DNA of 64,000 nucleotides from Phycisphaerae bacterium (GTDB lineage: Bacteria; Planctomycetota; Phycisphaerae; Phycisphaerales; Phycisphaeraceae): NCBI GenBank assembly GCA_030426385.1, contig JAUHYI010000014.1, forward strand, positions 1 to 64,000, written 5' to 3'. Positions 44,186 through 53,629 of this stretch are shown here, one piece after another. How positions within the stretch are numbered: position 1 is the stretch's first letter; the number at the start of each line of letters is the position of its first letter. The notes beneath the pieces are model-generated. The model had not been told where the DNA came from. It worked only from the letters and a program-made list of their open reading frames with translations, and ran no database searches. Position numbers and translations under genes: made by a program.

Positions 44186-45037
44186 ATGATCGAGGGCATG
44201 TCAATTTTGTCGCGACGTGCGCATCACCAAATTGCAGCGACAACCGTTGCTGGTCTGGTGTTAGATGAGTGGTATGCTGTCAATGAAACCGTTGAGGCGG
44301 GGGCAGCCTTTGTGATTCCTGATGGCCAAGGGCTCATTATTTCACTGGCGGAACAGGGATGTTGTCAGTTAAGCGATGCTGCCCAGCAGGTGCAGTTTAA
44401 GCAGAATGACATGCTTTTCATTAAACCACGAACTGGATTCGAAGAACAAATTGCCGCAGATACCAACTGGAGTGCGAGCTATCTCATTTTTCACGGCCAG
44501 TTCTCTGAACGATTTGCAGAATCATTCTGGCCCAATCATAGCAGTGGTTTGCGAGTTATTTCGAATGCGCCTTCATCGTGGCGGCAAGGCACCCGCGAAT
44601 TGATCCGCTTGTCATTCAACCAGCCTCTCGACTGGGACTGGCGTTTTCTTAAAACCTTAACGCAGTTGTTCGAGGACTTGGTGCATCACTCATCGGAGTT
44701 GGCGCAATGCGAGAGTCTTGCTGCTCGGGCCAAATCTACGGTCTATCGGGATATCCAGCATCCGTGGTCCATCGATGAACTTGCGAATAGGCTTGGTACC
44801 AGCACGAGTCAGTTCGCCCACAAATTTCGCATCGAGGCAGGCGTTGGTCCCGGGCAATGGATCCGCGAAGCTCGGCTGAATCATGCACGTAATTTGTTGC
44901 GACAAGGCTTGACCATTTCTCGTGTTGCTCAGGACATGGGATATGCCAATCCCTTCAATTTTACTAGAACCTATAAGGCCACATTTGGTGTGCCGCCGTC
45001 CAGCGAATTTCCCAAGATTCCCAAAGGACTTCACTGA
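44186..45037 (+). CDS. AraC-family transcriptional regulator
   Basis: About 283 residues. The N-terminal cupin-like sensor domain (AAFVIPDGQGLIISL, NDMLFIKPRTGFEEQI) is followed by two C-terminal helix-turn-helix motifs: WSIDELANRLGTSTSQFAHK and TISRVAQDMGYANPFNFTRT, in the usual AraC/XylS order. It probably senses a glycan breakdown product and turns on the genes that follow, up to the sialidase. An earlier TTG at 44162 is possible. The ATG at 44186 is chosen; Met at 44198 is a second option. Confidence 0.88.
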   Translation: MIEGMSILSRRAHHQIAATTVAGLVLDEWYAVNETVEAGAAFVIPDGQGLIISLAEQGCCQLSDAAQQVQFKQNDMLFIKPRTGFEEQIAADTNWSASYLIFHGQFSERFAESFWPNHSSGLRVISNAPSSWRQGTRELIRLSFNQPLDWDWRFLKTLTQLFEDLVHHSSELAQCESLAARAKSTVYRDIQHPWSIDELANRLGTSTSQFAHKFRIEAGVGPGQWIREARLNHARNLLRQGLTISRVAQDMGYANPFNFTRTYKATFGVPPSSEFPKIPKGLH

Positions 45038-45733
45038 ATCCTGTGTGGGTTGTTGAGATACCAACTGCTTTGTGTCCAACAGTGCTTCGTGCCATCGCTA
45101 CGGTGTGGCGAGATTGTCGCATGGTCGATACTTCATGGCCATGCTTGTGTGAGTTCGCGTTGTGCTGGTGGCGCATCATCGAATATCAGAGTGTTTGGCA
45201 TAATTTATGGCCTAAAGATATTCATGCTGGCCTGGTCACTTAATGTGGTTCGGCCGGATTGTGAGATGGTGGCAAATTACGCAAAACGCGTTAAGTGTTC
45301 AGGCTGTGATGTGCTCGTGCATGAACAATGCTGGAGGTCTGAAGGTCTGAAGGTCTGGCGGTCTGGCGGTCTGGCGGTCTGGCGGTCGGGAAGTACGGGA
45401 AGATCAGGCAGAAGTGGTATCCGTTTTTTATCTATATCCCTTGCTGGCTTTATGGATGGCGTTATCCGTTTGCAGTTTTGCGGCAACAATATTACAGTAT
45501 TCCAATACCCGAATAAGATTTAGGCGAGTCCATGATTTATCAGTCATCGACTTGATTTTTCGGTAAGTTCGGCCTGAAAAGGCCCGGTATGTATATCGGA
45601 TTGAGGTCATTCCAACAGCGTAATTCACAGGATGAATGCTTTCTTGCGAATGTTTGCATTGGCGTGCTCGGTCCGTGTTGGATTGGATGGCTCGCGTTGG
45701 CGGCGGGGTGTGAGGTCTTTCAAGGAGCGGGCG
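45038..45733. other. 696-bp spacer with octamer array
   Basis: No gene is supported before 45734. It holds the GGTCTGGC tandem array (45336-45391) and a small hairpin with a GAAA loop (45571-45584, GGCCT/AGGCC). The promoter of the following two-gene unit should lie in the last 150 bp but was not identified. Confidence 0.5.
45336..45391. repeat. octamer tandem array GGTCTGAA/GGTCTGGC
   Basis: Two GGTCTGAA units are followed by four GGTCTGGC units and a degenerate GGTCGGGA. The head-to-tail 8-mers have no spacers, so this is a simple tandem array and not a CRISPR. Confidence 0.85.
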
Positions 45734-46267
45734 ATGGATAGATGGTGGCGGCTTGTATTGGTGTTGGTGCTAGATGTCGAGGTCCATCTGGTGTGTGGGG
45801 CATTCTTGAAAGTTGATGATTTTGTTGCTCGCGCCAATGGCGATGTGCGCGGGACAATCGTGGGTGTTGTCGGTGGTCTGATCGGTACGCGGACAGGGTC
45901 TGCGTTGATAGTGCGCCCTGATAATGATTGGCCAATGGGTGGGCTTGCGGGATGCTTGCCATTTTCGAGCAGGTGGTATCGGGCCCAGTTGCTTGATGGC
46001 GTGAAGGGCAATCGTTTGTTGAGTAGTCGAAAGCTGATTCAGGATACATGTAGCCCTTGGGGGTGGGATGCGAAAACCTGGTTCCCTGAGCGTGATAAGA
46101 CTGGCGCGATCGGCAGTACGGAGATTGATCGTGTTGCGGTGGATTTTGCTGAGGTGGTCAGTTTGCGTGACGAAGGGATAGAGCCTGGTGATAGGCTCGT
46201 GTTGTACGCGATTGACGCAGGCCTCGAGGTTGCGGTGCCGGATACATATGTGTGGCGGGCCGAGTGA
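45734..46267 (+). CDS. small protein of unknown function upstream of sialidase
   Basis: 177 residues. I do not recognise it. An AAGGAG sits 7 nt before the ATG at 45734, which fixes the start and supports real translation. It begins with a hydrophobic stretch (WWRLVLVLVLDVEVHLV) that may be a signal or membrane segment. The rest is polar and probably beta-rich, ending GDRLVLYAIDAGLEVAVPDT. It ends 37 bp before the sialidase start, so the two are probably one transcript. A glycan-binding or accessory role is only a guess. Confidence 0.6.
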   Translation: MDRWWRLVLVLVLDVEVHLVCGAFLKVDDFVARANGDVRGTIVGVVGGLIGTRTGSALIVRPDNDWPMGGLAGCLPFSSRWYRAQLLDGVKGNRLLSSRKLIQDTCSPWGWDAKTWFPERDKTGAIGSTEIDRVAVDFAEVVSLRDEGIEPGDRLVLYAIDAGLEVAVPDTYVWRAE

Positions 46268-46304
46268 TTGTTTTGTTTTTAAGTTTCAACTTCAGGAGTT
46301 TGTG

Positions 46305-48098
46305 ATGTCCAAAGATATGGGCGAAGTTTCCAAACCGATGCGCGAGGCGTGGCGTGTCGACGTGTTGGATGATACAACCGCAGGGCACGGTGTGTTTCGT
46401 GCCTATAACAGTAAGTTTACGCTTGCGAACGAATGGTCGTATGGTCACTTTGAGCCGAAGTCCTGTTTTGATTTGCCCGGCAAGCAGTTTGTCGCAAAGG
46501 CCTCGGGTGATGCTGGCTGCAACGAAGCGTTTTTAACGGCGGGGATTTCGTCGGATGATGGATCGCCGTTGTACAGCCTCGACATCATCTCGCCGGTTTA
46601 TGTGGCGTGGCGTGTTATGCCTCCAACACAAGCAGTGCCGGGGGGACGGTTTTCGTTTGTTAAACCCGACGGCGGGCCATGGCGCCTGTGGTGTGAGTTT
46701 GCAGGCGAAGGAAAAATTGATTGGGTGCTTGAGTATCGTTCTAGCGACCAATGGCAGACGCATCGCATCACATGCGCATCGGTGAAAGACAACTGGCTCG
46801 AAATGCAGTTGATCTTATCGCCGGGTTCTTTGGTGCTGGAGGTGAATCGTCATGAAGTGGCGTACCTTGAACACGATGGCTATCAGGCGGCGTTTTGCTT
46901 GAAATTCGGCAGTGTGCAGACGCAGGCGAGCGGCGGGGTGGTCGCGTCAACGTTTCGCAATGTGTATGTTGACGCGGTGCCTTATCTCTTTGAGTTTGTG
47001 GATATCCAACAAGGGCCTGAAGATATTCGTTCTGAGGATAATGCCTCCAGTACCTATGTGTGTGAGGCGACGCTGGAAAGGCCTCGCCATTCTGAAGGTG
47101 ATTTAATTGAGCTGAAAAATGGTGACTTGATGCTCGTGTGGTCGGAATTCCACACCGGCAAAGCACAGGATTGGCAGCCCTCGCGAATCTCTGCCAAGGT
47201 ATCAAATGATCTCGGCAAAACGTGGGGCCCGACTCGGGTACTCGTGGAGCGCAACCCCAAGCTCAATCATCCTACGTCCAACGTTAGCTTGATTTATGCG
47301 ACCAATGGCGATCTCTTGATGGCGCATACTGAAACGTTGTCGTCAGAGCACACCGTTTATTCCATGGTGCTTCGGCGATCGAAAGACCATGGTGAAACGT
47401 GGTCGCAACCCCTGCGGATCTCTCCCGACAACGGCAACGCTCATCACGTCAATAACGGATGCTTTCGAAAGTTGAGTACCGGTCGACTGATTCTGCCATC
47501 GCGCGAATATATTGATGGAGTGCGCTGGCCGTATGCGCTTTACTCCGATGACGACGGGTTCACCTGGCAAGCGGGTGTTCACGTGCCGGACCCTGGTTTA
47601 TCTGAAGAGCTTAAGCGTGTGCAGAATGTGAATGAGCCATGCATTGAAGAGTTGCCGGACGGAAGGTTGTTGATGACCATGAGGTCCTTCGCCGGTGGAC
47701 AATTTTTTTCTTACTCCGATGACGGCGGCCAAACCTGGACAAAGCCAAGGCTATCGCCCTTGCGTGGTATAAATTCGCCAGCCACTATTCGACGGGTTCC
47801 AGGTACCAGCGATATCCTTGCTGTCTGGAATTACAATTTCGGCGCACGGGCTCCGTTGCATTCGGCCATTTCGAGTGATGGGGGCAAGACATGGCGCCAC
47901 CTCAAACTTATTGAGGCGAGCCCGTATTACTACTGCGACTATGTCAGTGTGACCTTTGTCGGCGATCGCGTGGTGCTGACTTATGAGTCAGGTCCGCTCA
48001 TGATTGCGCTGCAAAAACTAGAGATCGATACGGACTCTGCGAGTGGCATGCGGGTAACGATCCTGCCGATTGAATGGTTTTATCGCCAAACATCTTGA
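46305..48098 (+). CDS. sialidase-fold (BNR repeat) exo-glycosidase
   Basis: 597 residues. The N-terminal 220 residues look like a lectin-type beta-sandwich. The six-blade propeller follows, with Asp-box motifs SNDLGKTWG, SKDHGETWS, SDDDGFTWQ, SDDGGQTWT and SSDGGKTWR evenly spaced. NEPCIEELPDGRLLM supplies the conserved Glu region and YYYCDYVSV the Tyr region. AGGAG is 7 nt before the ATG at 46305. No signal peptide is visible, which is odd for an exo-sialidase and suggests cytoplasmic action on imported oligosaccharides. Sialic acid is not proven as substrate. Confidence 0.87.
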   Translation: MSKDMGEVSKPMREAWRVDVLDDTTAGHGVFRAYNSKFTLANEWSYGHFEPKSCFDLPGKQFVAKASGDAGCNEAFLTAGISSDDGSPLYSLDIISPVYVAWRVMPPTQAVPGGRFSFVKPDGGPWRLWCEFAGEGKIDWVLEYRSSDQWQTHRITCASVKDNWLEMQLILSPGSLVLEVNRHEVAYLEHDGYQAAFCLKFGSVQTQASGGVVASTFRNVYVDAVPYLFEFVDIQQGPEDIRSEDNASSTYVCEATLERPRHSEGDLIELKNGDLMLVWSEFHTGKAQDWQPSRISAKVSNDLGKTWGPTRVLVERNPKLNHPTSNVSLIYATNGDLLMAHTETLSSEHTVYSMVLRRSKDHGETWSQPLRISPDNGNAHHVNNGCFRKLSTGRLILPSREYIDGVRWPYALYSDDDGFTWQAGVHVPDPGLSEELKRVQNVNEPCIEELPDGRLLMTMRSFAGGQFFSYSDDGGQTWTKPRLSPLRGINSPATIRRVPGTSDILAVWNYNFGARAPLHSAISSDGGKTWRHLKLIEASPYYYCDYVSVTFVGDRVVLTYESGPLMIALQKLEIDTDSASGMRVTILPIEWFYRQTS

Positions 48099-48121
48099 AG
48101 GAATTTTGGCAAGATTTTCTT
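48092..48121 (+). terminator. terminator-like hairpin at the sialidase stop
   Basis: ATCTTG (48092-48097) and CAAGAT (48110-48115) flank 12 nt and are followed by TTTCTT. The stem overlaps the stop codon. Short and weak. Confidence 0.4.
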
Positions 48122-48596
48122 ATACCCAGGTAATATCTGGCCAGCAATTCAAGCAATCCAATGCCCTATTTATGGGCTGTCCAGAGGGTGGGTTGTGAAG
48201 GAGGCGAGTAAGTCTTGGATATCGGTGTCCGTCGCAACTGTCGCGGTCTGATCTCAGGATCGGTATTGAAGTCGTAATGCAGGGCGGTTTAGGTAAAGCC
48301 AGTTTTTTCAGTATGTTAATCAAGGTTTTTGTGTGGTGTCACATAGAGTTGGAGGGGGCGTGATGCAGCTCGGATGGCGCGTGAACTGAAAAACGGTCTG
48401 AGATTAGTCTTCCGATGCGCCCTTGCTGAGGGGTAGTCTTAAAATTTTGCGATAATTGAGGCTTGTTTTGTGTTTTTTCCATCAGAACCAAGAAAAATCT
48501 TGACTGGTGCGGGTGGTGCAAGTAGAGTTCTTATTCAGTCATTGCATTGTCGAAATAAAGGCCGGTCAATAGGGATTTTCACTGAAAGGAGAGGTT
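48099..48596. other. 498-bp spacer with promoter of the PEP-CTERM gene
   Basis: No gene is supported. It contains small inverted repeats (GCCC-TATTTAT-GGGC near 48160) and a strong promoter pair at 48500-48528. No riboswitch type was recognised. Confidence 0.5.
48500..48528 (+). promoter_or_regulatory. sigma-70 promoter of the 48597 PEP-CTERM gene
   Basis: TTGACT (48500-48505), 17-nt spacer, TAGAGT (48523-48528). It is followed by a leader of about 60 nt ending in AAAGGAGAGG before the ATG. Confidence 0.65.
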
Positions 48597-49409
48597 ATGC
48601 GAAAAACTGGAACCATCATTACGGGCTTGGTGGCGGGCGTACTTATGGTTGGTGCAAGTATCGCTTCGGCAGCCATCACCAACCCGGAAGGCTTTGAGGG
48701 CTATTCCACCGGCGCGTGGTCACCAAGTGAGCCTGTGGAAGGGTGGACGGTCAACACACTGGCAGGCAGTCCGACATTTGATATTGATCCGGTAGATGGC
48801 TTTAGCGGTACACAAGGATTCAGAGTACATGCGAATTCTACGGGTGCCATCGGCCAGGCTGTATGGCACAATTCGGCTGACATCGGGTTATTTCCGAAGC
48901 AGACGATGCACGTTGAGTGGCAGGGGATTCTCAAGCGGACGAATGATGATTTTGGCCGTCTGATATTTAATTCCGCAAGCAATTTCGTGGAGATGCGATC
49001 TGATTCTGGAATTGTGTATTTTCGATACGACTCCGATCCTGGGGCAGGCGCTACAGCAGCAGATTTTGCGGTGCCTCAAGATGCCGTAAGTTTCTCATGG
49101 CCTCTTTCAACGTCGGTTACTCTGTGGTATGCGATAGAAATTGATTCTGATTATGACACCAATAAGACTCGCGCTCGTTTTGGGATTCGGGACGCCGGTA
49201 GCGGCGATTACACATGGAATTCTTACACGCCATGGTTGGATATGTTTAACACCTTGCAGCAAACGGATATCGTCATGAATGTTGATGGCCGAATTCATTT
49301 TGACAATCTGTCCTTAACAGCCGAGGCGGCAGAGGTGCCGGAACCTGCAACAGTTGGGTTTTTCGGTATGGGTTGTCTGATCGTGGCTTCTTCGCGGCGG
49401 CGTCGATAA
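48597..49409 (+). CDS. PEP-CTERM surface protein
   Basis: 270 residues. The signal peptide has core TGLVAGVLMVGASIASA and cleaves near SAAIT. The middle is a beta-sandwich, probably lectin-like, with FEGYSTGAWSPSEPVEGW near the start and DGRIHFDNLSL near the end. The C-terminus VPEPATVGFFGMGCLIVASS followed by four Arg is a textbook PEP-CTERM signal. AGGAG lies 6 nt before the start. It should be exported and processed by an exosortase, and may bind the glycan that the neighbouring sialidase or glycosidase attacks. Confidence 0.9.
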   Translation: MRKTGTIITGLVAGVLMVGASIASAAITNPEGFEGYSTGAWSPSEPVEGWTVNTLAGSPTFDIDPVDGFSGTQGFRVHANSTGAIGQAVWHNSADIGLFPKQTMHVEWQGILKRTNDDFGRLIFNSASNFVEMRSDSGIVYFRYDSDPGAGATAADFAVPQDAVSFSWPLSTSVTLWYAIEIDSDYDTNKTRARFGIRDAGSGDYTWNSYTPWLDMFNTLQQTDIVMNVDGRIHFDNLSLTAEAAEVPEPATVGFFGMGCLIVASSRRRR

Positions 49410-49439
49410 GGCTTCACAATTCGTCTGTGACAGAATCTG

Positions 49440-49482
49440 ACGAGAGGCGTTTCAATCGTGACGTGCACCTCGTTTTTTTTTT
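49440..49482 (+). terminator. rho-independent terminator after the PEP-CTERM gene
   Basis: ACGAG (49440-49444) pairs with CTCGT (49469-49473), extended by a further GC pair, and is followed by ten T (49473-49482). It lies between convergent genes. Confidence 0.65.
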
Positions 49483-49487
49483 GTGAT

Positions 49488-50345
49488 TTACTTTGGCACA
49501 CTAATCGATTTGATATGCGAAGGGGGAAAACCCGTTTCCGTTTTGAAGGAACGTGAAAAACTATAGGGCGAAGAATAGCCTAAATAGTCGGCGACCTGCA
49601 CCACCGACAAACCTTGTTCGAGCAGGCGTCGGGCGATCACCATGCGTTCACGGCGAACAATCGCTGCGGGCGTATGACCTGTGGTTGATTTGAAACCGTG
49701 CCAAAGCGTGCTTGGACTAATATTCATTTCTGCAGCCAGTTCGGGGACAGACCATTCGCGATTGGGAGATAGATGAACAAGCTTGCGAATACTGGCAATA
49801 CTGTTTCGAGTCGTGTTAATGGTTGGGGTGGTTTGACTCAGCAGATTCGTCATCTGGCAAAAGTTTTGCAGGAATGCCCAGTGCCAATCCGGTGGCTGAT
49901 TCAAAGCGAGAGCCACCGCATGTTGCAAACTATTGCGCAACATAGTGGGGGCTTGGGCGTGATGGAACAGTTTGCTCTGGCCGCCAAGGATCTTGTGTTC
50001 GATCATGTTCGCCCATCGTCCTTTTATCATGAGATAACACGTATCCCATTCATGGTCAGGATCGACGCGCGTTTCAAAGCGGATGCCAGAGGGCATAATG
50101 ATCAGTGAGCCGGACTTCAGTTGGAATTGATCATTACCGGAATGGGTTACAGCAGCGCCAGCCCGCGTTAGCTCAAAGGTGAGATAGTGCAATTTGCGCG
50201 GGGGAAAATGATGCGCAGGACGAAGTCGCTCCTCAACCGCCAGAACCTTGGAAAAATCATTCTCCAACGGGGTGTCTCGTGGCTTAATATGGGTCACACG
50301 GCGTCGGGTGCTCATGCAGATAATGGTATCAGATGCTGAATCCAT
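49488..50345 (-). CDS. AraC-family transcriptional regulator
   Basis: 285 residues. The N-terminal cupin-type sensor (LTFELTRAGAAVTHSGND, GSLIIMPSGIRFE) is followed by WSVPELAAEMNISPSTLWHG and SVVQVADYLGYSSPYSFSRS, the two helix-turn-helix motifs. It diverges from the six-hairpin glycosidase gene across 120 bp and probably controls it. It is only distantly similar to the AraC protein at 44186-45037. The start at 50345 has no clear Shine-Dalgarno sequence; Met at 50315 is an alternative. Confidence 0.88.
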   Translation of the reverse strand: MDSASDTIICMSTRRRVTHIKPRDTPLENDFSKVLAVEERLRPAHHFPPRKLHYLTFELTRAGAAVTHSGNDQFQLKSGSLIIMPSGIRFETRVDPDHEWDTCYLMIKGRWANMIEHKILGGQSKLFHHAQAPTMLRNSLQHAVALALNQPPDWHWAFLQNFCQMTNLLSQTTPTINTTRNSIASIRKLVHLSPNREWSVPELAAEMNISPSTLWHGFKSTTGHTPAAIVRRERMVIARRLLEQGLSVVQVADYLGYSSPYSFSRSFKTETGFPPSHIKSISVPK

Positions 50346-50468
50346 TGCTATGGTTTGGCAGCTAGTCTGACCGTTAGGATGTCTCCCAACAGTTGGTGGA
50401 AATCAAAACGACCTCAGTGGTATGACGCCTCACCTCCACACAACTAATCCATGCAATGGGAGCGAAAC

Positions 50469-52637
50469 ATGGTCGATTCCGCACAAAGCTTTGTGGATGA
50501 TGCATTGAATCACATGGACATGCCAGAAAGCGGCTGGCAAACTTATCAGTACAGCCACGAAGCCAGTCAGCCCGGACTGACTAACCATCTCGGATCGTTG
50601 CAAGTCGAAGCAGACCCAATCGCGGTCAAGCACGTCGTAATTCCGCCGATTAGTTCAGCGGAAGAGACGACGGGCATGTTAACCGTCGATGGTCAGTTAT
50701 GTGCCGCCACAGGTTTGCCAGTTCATACGCGATGGCGTCCGCATAGCATCGACCGTCGCGTGACATTGAATCATTGGTTAATCGAATCGCAAACCATCAT
50801 GCCGCCGTGCGAGCAAGCCGTTGCCATTAGCGTGACCGTGACCAATCAAACGAGCCTGGCACGTCAAGCGGATTTGCGAATCCGTTTGTCAGGTCGATGC
50901 CGAAACACTGGCAACGAAGGTTATTTGTGGTTGGTGCCTTCGATATCAACCACGGTTGCGACATTGAATCGTTCTGAGGGATTGGATGTTGTTGAGGAAT
51001 TTGATTCTGCATTGGATGCCGTCGCATTTCACAATCTCAGCGAACCATGTTGCAGCATACAAGGTGTCGTCGGAACCGCGATTCGATGGGACGGCCATCG
51101 CATTGTGATCGATTCAGAGGTCGAGCCCAAAGATTCTATGACGTTCACGATTCTGATTGTCTACGGCAGTGAATTAGAAGAAACAGGCTCACGATATGAA
51201 CGTCTTGCTAAAAACTCACGCCAACTTTTTGATACCACGCGCGACTATTGGCAAGAACAATGGCGATCATTAATCACACCATTGTGTTCGGCATTGAATC
51301 AGGGACCCAACGCAAGCGAAGCTGTTTTATCCGAAGAATTACGGGGTATTCTGCTCAACGCCACCATCACGGCTTTGTATTTACGACGTGATTATCCCAA
51401 TGTGTGCCACGAGAACCAGCTTTACCTGACGCTCTTTCCTCGTCATGGCGAAGGCTCGTTTTATCTATGGGATGCAGGGATGGCCGCTGACTACATGGGT
51501 AGGCTTGATCCACAGGCGCTGCGTGCCCAAACAGAACTTGCTGCTGCGGGCATTGATTTTTATGCCGAGCAATCCATAAACGCACTCAATGGTCAAGGGG
51601 GGGGGTGGTACTATGCGGCAAATCTGTGGGCGGTGTTTCGTATGGCGTGGGGCGTCTTGTGTGGAACAGGAGATCTGGGTTGGCTCGATGAGCCATTGCA
51701 GGGTCTTCGTAAAGGTCAGACCGTTCTGCAGATGCTTGAAGAACTATCACTGGCTTGGACCACGTGTACGCCGGGGCAGCAGCCGCTCACACAAAGGACA
51801 CATCGTGTTAATGATAAACGGACGTTACCGATATCCAATGAAAGTGGTGGGGCTGCGTTTGCGAATACAGTAGCGTTACCCACCGTTGACGCTGAATCCA
51901 GCTATCCCTTCGACCTAGCCGATACTGGCGACCGGGGCACGCACTTGGAAGCGTGTACGACATATGAGCATCAGGTTGCAGGGGCCAATGCCGGGTTCGT
52001 ATGGATGATGCGCTGTGTGGCTGATCTATATGAACATCGCAGCAATCAAGCCCGCGCCGATGAGTTGCGCCAATTGGCCACTGATTATGCTGGACGTGTG
52101 CTCAAGCTTTTTCGACCTGAGGATGGATTTTTTTCGTGTGGTAAGCCGGATGGCCGCATCCATCCCAGCCGTGTGTCACAGGATCACATCATGGTCATGC
52201 TATGTATGGCTGACGATTTGACGGTGGATATGCGTGAGAAACTGTATGAATCCTTTACGCGTGAATTACAAACGCCAGCCTGGATGCGTTGTGTCTCGCC
52301 GCAGGATCCAGATGTGGTCAGTGGGTTTCGTAGCGACACGACGTGGTGCGGATCGTATGCAGGATTTGTGGCGCTAATGGCCGAAGGCTTGTGTCGTATT
52401 GGCTATCGTGAAGCAGCAATGCAATGGCTCGAGCGCGTTTCGGTGGTCACGCGCCAAGGTCCGTTTGCACAAAGCTATTGGGCCGAAACTCATCGACCGA
52501 CCATCTTTGATGGACCGGCAAAAGCCACCGACGAATTACCACAAGGCACGCACTGGTGTGAAATGGGTGGCGTGGCTTTCGGCAGTACGATCCTGCATGG
52601 TGTGTTGGGTAAATCATGGACACCTTTCCACAAATAG
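50469..52637 (+). CDS. six-hairpin glycosidase-like protein
   Basis: About 722 residues. The first 290 are a beta-sandwich (VAISVTVTNQTSLARQADLR). The rest fit an (alpha/alpha)6 barrel as in GH63, GH65, GH78 and related families, with HGEGSFYLWDAGMAADYMG, ACTTYEHQVAGANAGFVW and DTTWCGSYAGFVALMAEG as likely active-site blocks rich in Asp/Glu and Trp. No signal peptide is seen. GGGAG lies 6-7 nt before the ATG at 50469, so the earlier ATG at 50451 is less likely. It would hydrolyse an imported oligosaccharide. The GH family could not be fixed. Confidence 0.72.
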   Translation: MVDSAQSFVDDALNHMDMPESGWQTYQYSHEASQPGLTNHLGSLQVEADPIAVKHVVIPPISSAEETTGMLTVDGQLCAATGLPVHTRWRPHSIDRRVTLNHWLIESQTIMPPCEQAVAISVTVTNQTSLARQADLRIRLSGRCRNTGNEGYLWLVPSISTTVATLNRSEGLDVVEEFDSALDAVAFHNLSEPCCSIQGVVGTAIRWDGHRIVIDSEVEPKDSMTFTILIVYGSELEETGSRYERLAKNSRQLFDTTRDYWQEQWRSLITPLCSALNQGPNASEAVLSEELRGILLNATITALYLRRDYPNVCHENQLYLTLFPRHGEGSFYLWDAGMAADYMGRLDPQALRAQTELAAAGIDFYAEQSINALNGQGGGWYYAANLWAVFRMAWGVLCGTGDLGWLDEPLQGLRKGQTVLQMLEELSLAWTTCTPGQQPLTQRTHRVNDKRTLPISNESGGAAFANTVALPTVDAESSYPFDLADTGDRGTHLEACTTYEHQVAGANAGFVWMMRCVADLYEHRSNQARADELRQLATDYAGRVLKLFRPEDGFFSCGKPDGRIHPSRVSQDHIMVMLCMADDLTVDMREKLYESFTRELQTPAWMRCVSPQDPDVVSGFRSDTTWCGSYAGFVALMAEGLCRIGYREAAMQWLERVSVVTRQGPFAQSYWAETHRPTIFDGPAKATDELPQGTHWCEMGGVAFGSTILHGVLGKSWTPFHK

Positions 52638-52648
52638 GAGCGCATGCG

Positions 52649-53410
52649 ATGGGTCAACTTGATCAGAAGGTCGCGCTTGTCACGGGCGCCAGTTCGGGCA
52701 TCGGTCGAGCAACGGCTGAGCGCTTTGCTCAGGAAGGTGCCCGTGTGATCGCCATGGCTCGTCGTGCGGATCGGCTCGCGTCATTGCATAACCAATACCC
52801 TACGATCGAACCGTTTGCGTGTAACGTTGCCGACTACGAAGCACTGCATACGTGCATCGATCAAACCATTGCCACTCACAATCGCATTGACATTCTGGTG
52901 AACAACGCCGGATTTAGTTTCTATGAACGTCATGTCGACAGCACGCTTGAACAATGGCGCAAGACCATGGCGGTGAATGTCGAAGCCATGTATGTTCTGG
53001 CCAAATTGATTGTGCCGCATATGATCGAACGGAAATACGGTCGCATTGTCAACGTCTCTTCGGTTCAGGCGATGGCGTGTGAGCCTGAGGTCGGTGCCTA
53101 CGCCGCAAGCAAAGGTGCGATCAATGCATGGACGCGATGCCTGGCTGTGGACTTGGCAGAGCATGGCATTCTGGCAAACGTCGTCGCACCGGGTTGCATT
53201 AAAACCGAGATGAGTATCATCAATGGGGCCGATGAAACAACCACCGAATCATTTCGTCAATGGTACGTTGAACAACGAAAAATTCCCCTCGCTCGGCCAG
53301 GACAATCGCATGAAATTGCCAATGCCATTCTGTTTCTGTCTGGTGATCAGTGCACCTATATGACGGGCCAAACGCTTGTGGTTGATGGCGGTTTAACGAT
53401 TACATTCTGA
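52649..53410 (+). CDS. short-chain dehydrogenase/reductase
   Basis: 253 residues, classical SDR. VALVTGASSGIGRATAERFA is the TGxxxGIG cofactor loop, VNNAG the structural motif, VNVSSVQAM the catalytic Ser, and YAASKGA the Tyr and Lys. FLSGDQCTYMTGQTLVVDGG is the usual C-terminal signature. AGGAG precedes the ATG at 52649, 11 bp after the glycosidase stop. With the sugar-acid dehydratase-like gene downstream it probably oxidises a released sugar or reduces a keto acid. The exact substrate is unknown. Confidence 0.9.
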   Translation: MGQLDQKVALVTGASSGIGRATAERFAQEGARVIAMARRADRLASLHNQYPTIEPFACNVADYEALHTCIDQTIATHNRIDILVNNAGFSFYERHVDSTLEQWRKTMAVNVEAMYVLAKLIVPHMIERKYGRIVNVSSVQAMACEPEVGAYAASKGAINAWTRCLAVDLAEHGILANVVAPGCIKTEMSIINGADETTTESFRQWYVEQRKIPLARPGQSHEIANAILFLSGDQCTYMTGQTLVVDGGLTITF

Positions 53411-53629
53411 CGAAAATTTTATGTCACCATTCTCTCCCCCCCCCCCGCCTTTTTTTTTTGCCCCGCGCTCGACCGGCGAATTGCGGTCTGACCCGATGAA
53501 CGTCGCATTGCATAGCGGCGAACGATACATCACAAACCTCGGTGGTTGATGGCTCGCGGTAATACTCATGGATATGTGGCCGATCTAATTTGAAGCTGCA
53601 CACGCAAGCACACGAAAGAAATCAAACCC
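53411..53629. other. spacer with C11 and T10 homopolymers
   Basis: An 11-C run (53436-53446) followed by GCC and a 10-T run (53450-53459) lies 25 bp after the SDR stop. The T-run could help termination, though no stem precedes it. Confidence 0.5.

Noticed and set aside
45336-45391. Short regular repeats as a CRISPR array
   Set aside because: The units are 8 bp, directly adjacent and without spacers; no cas genes are present.
46188-46304. Earlier start for the sialidase
   Set aside because: The extension overlaps the upstream gene and lacks a ribosome-binding site; AGGAG fits the ATG at 46305.
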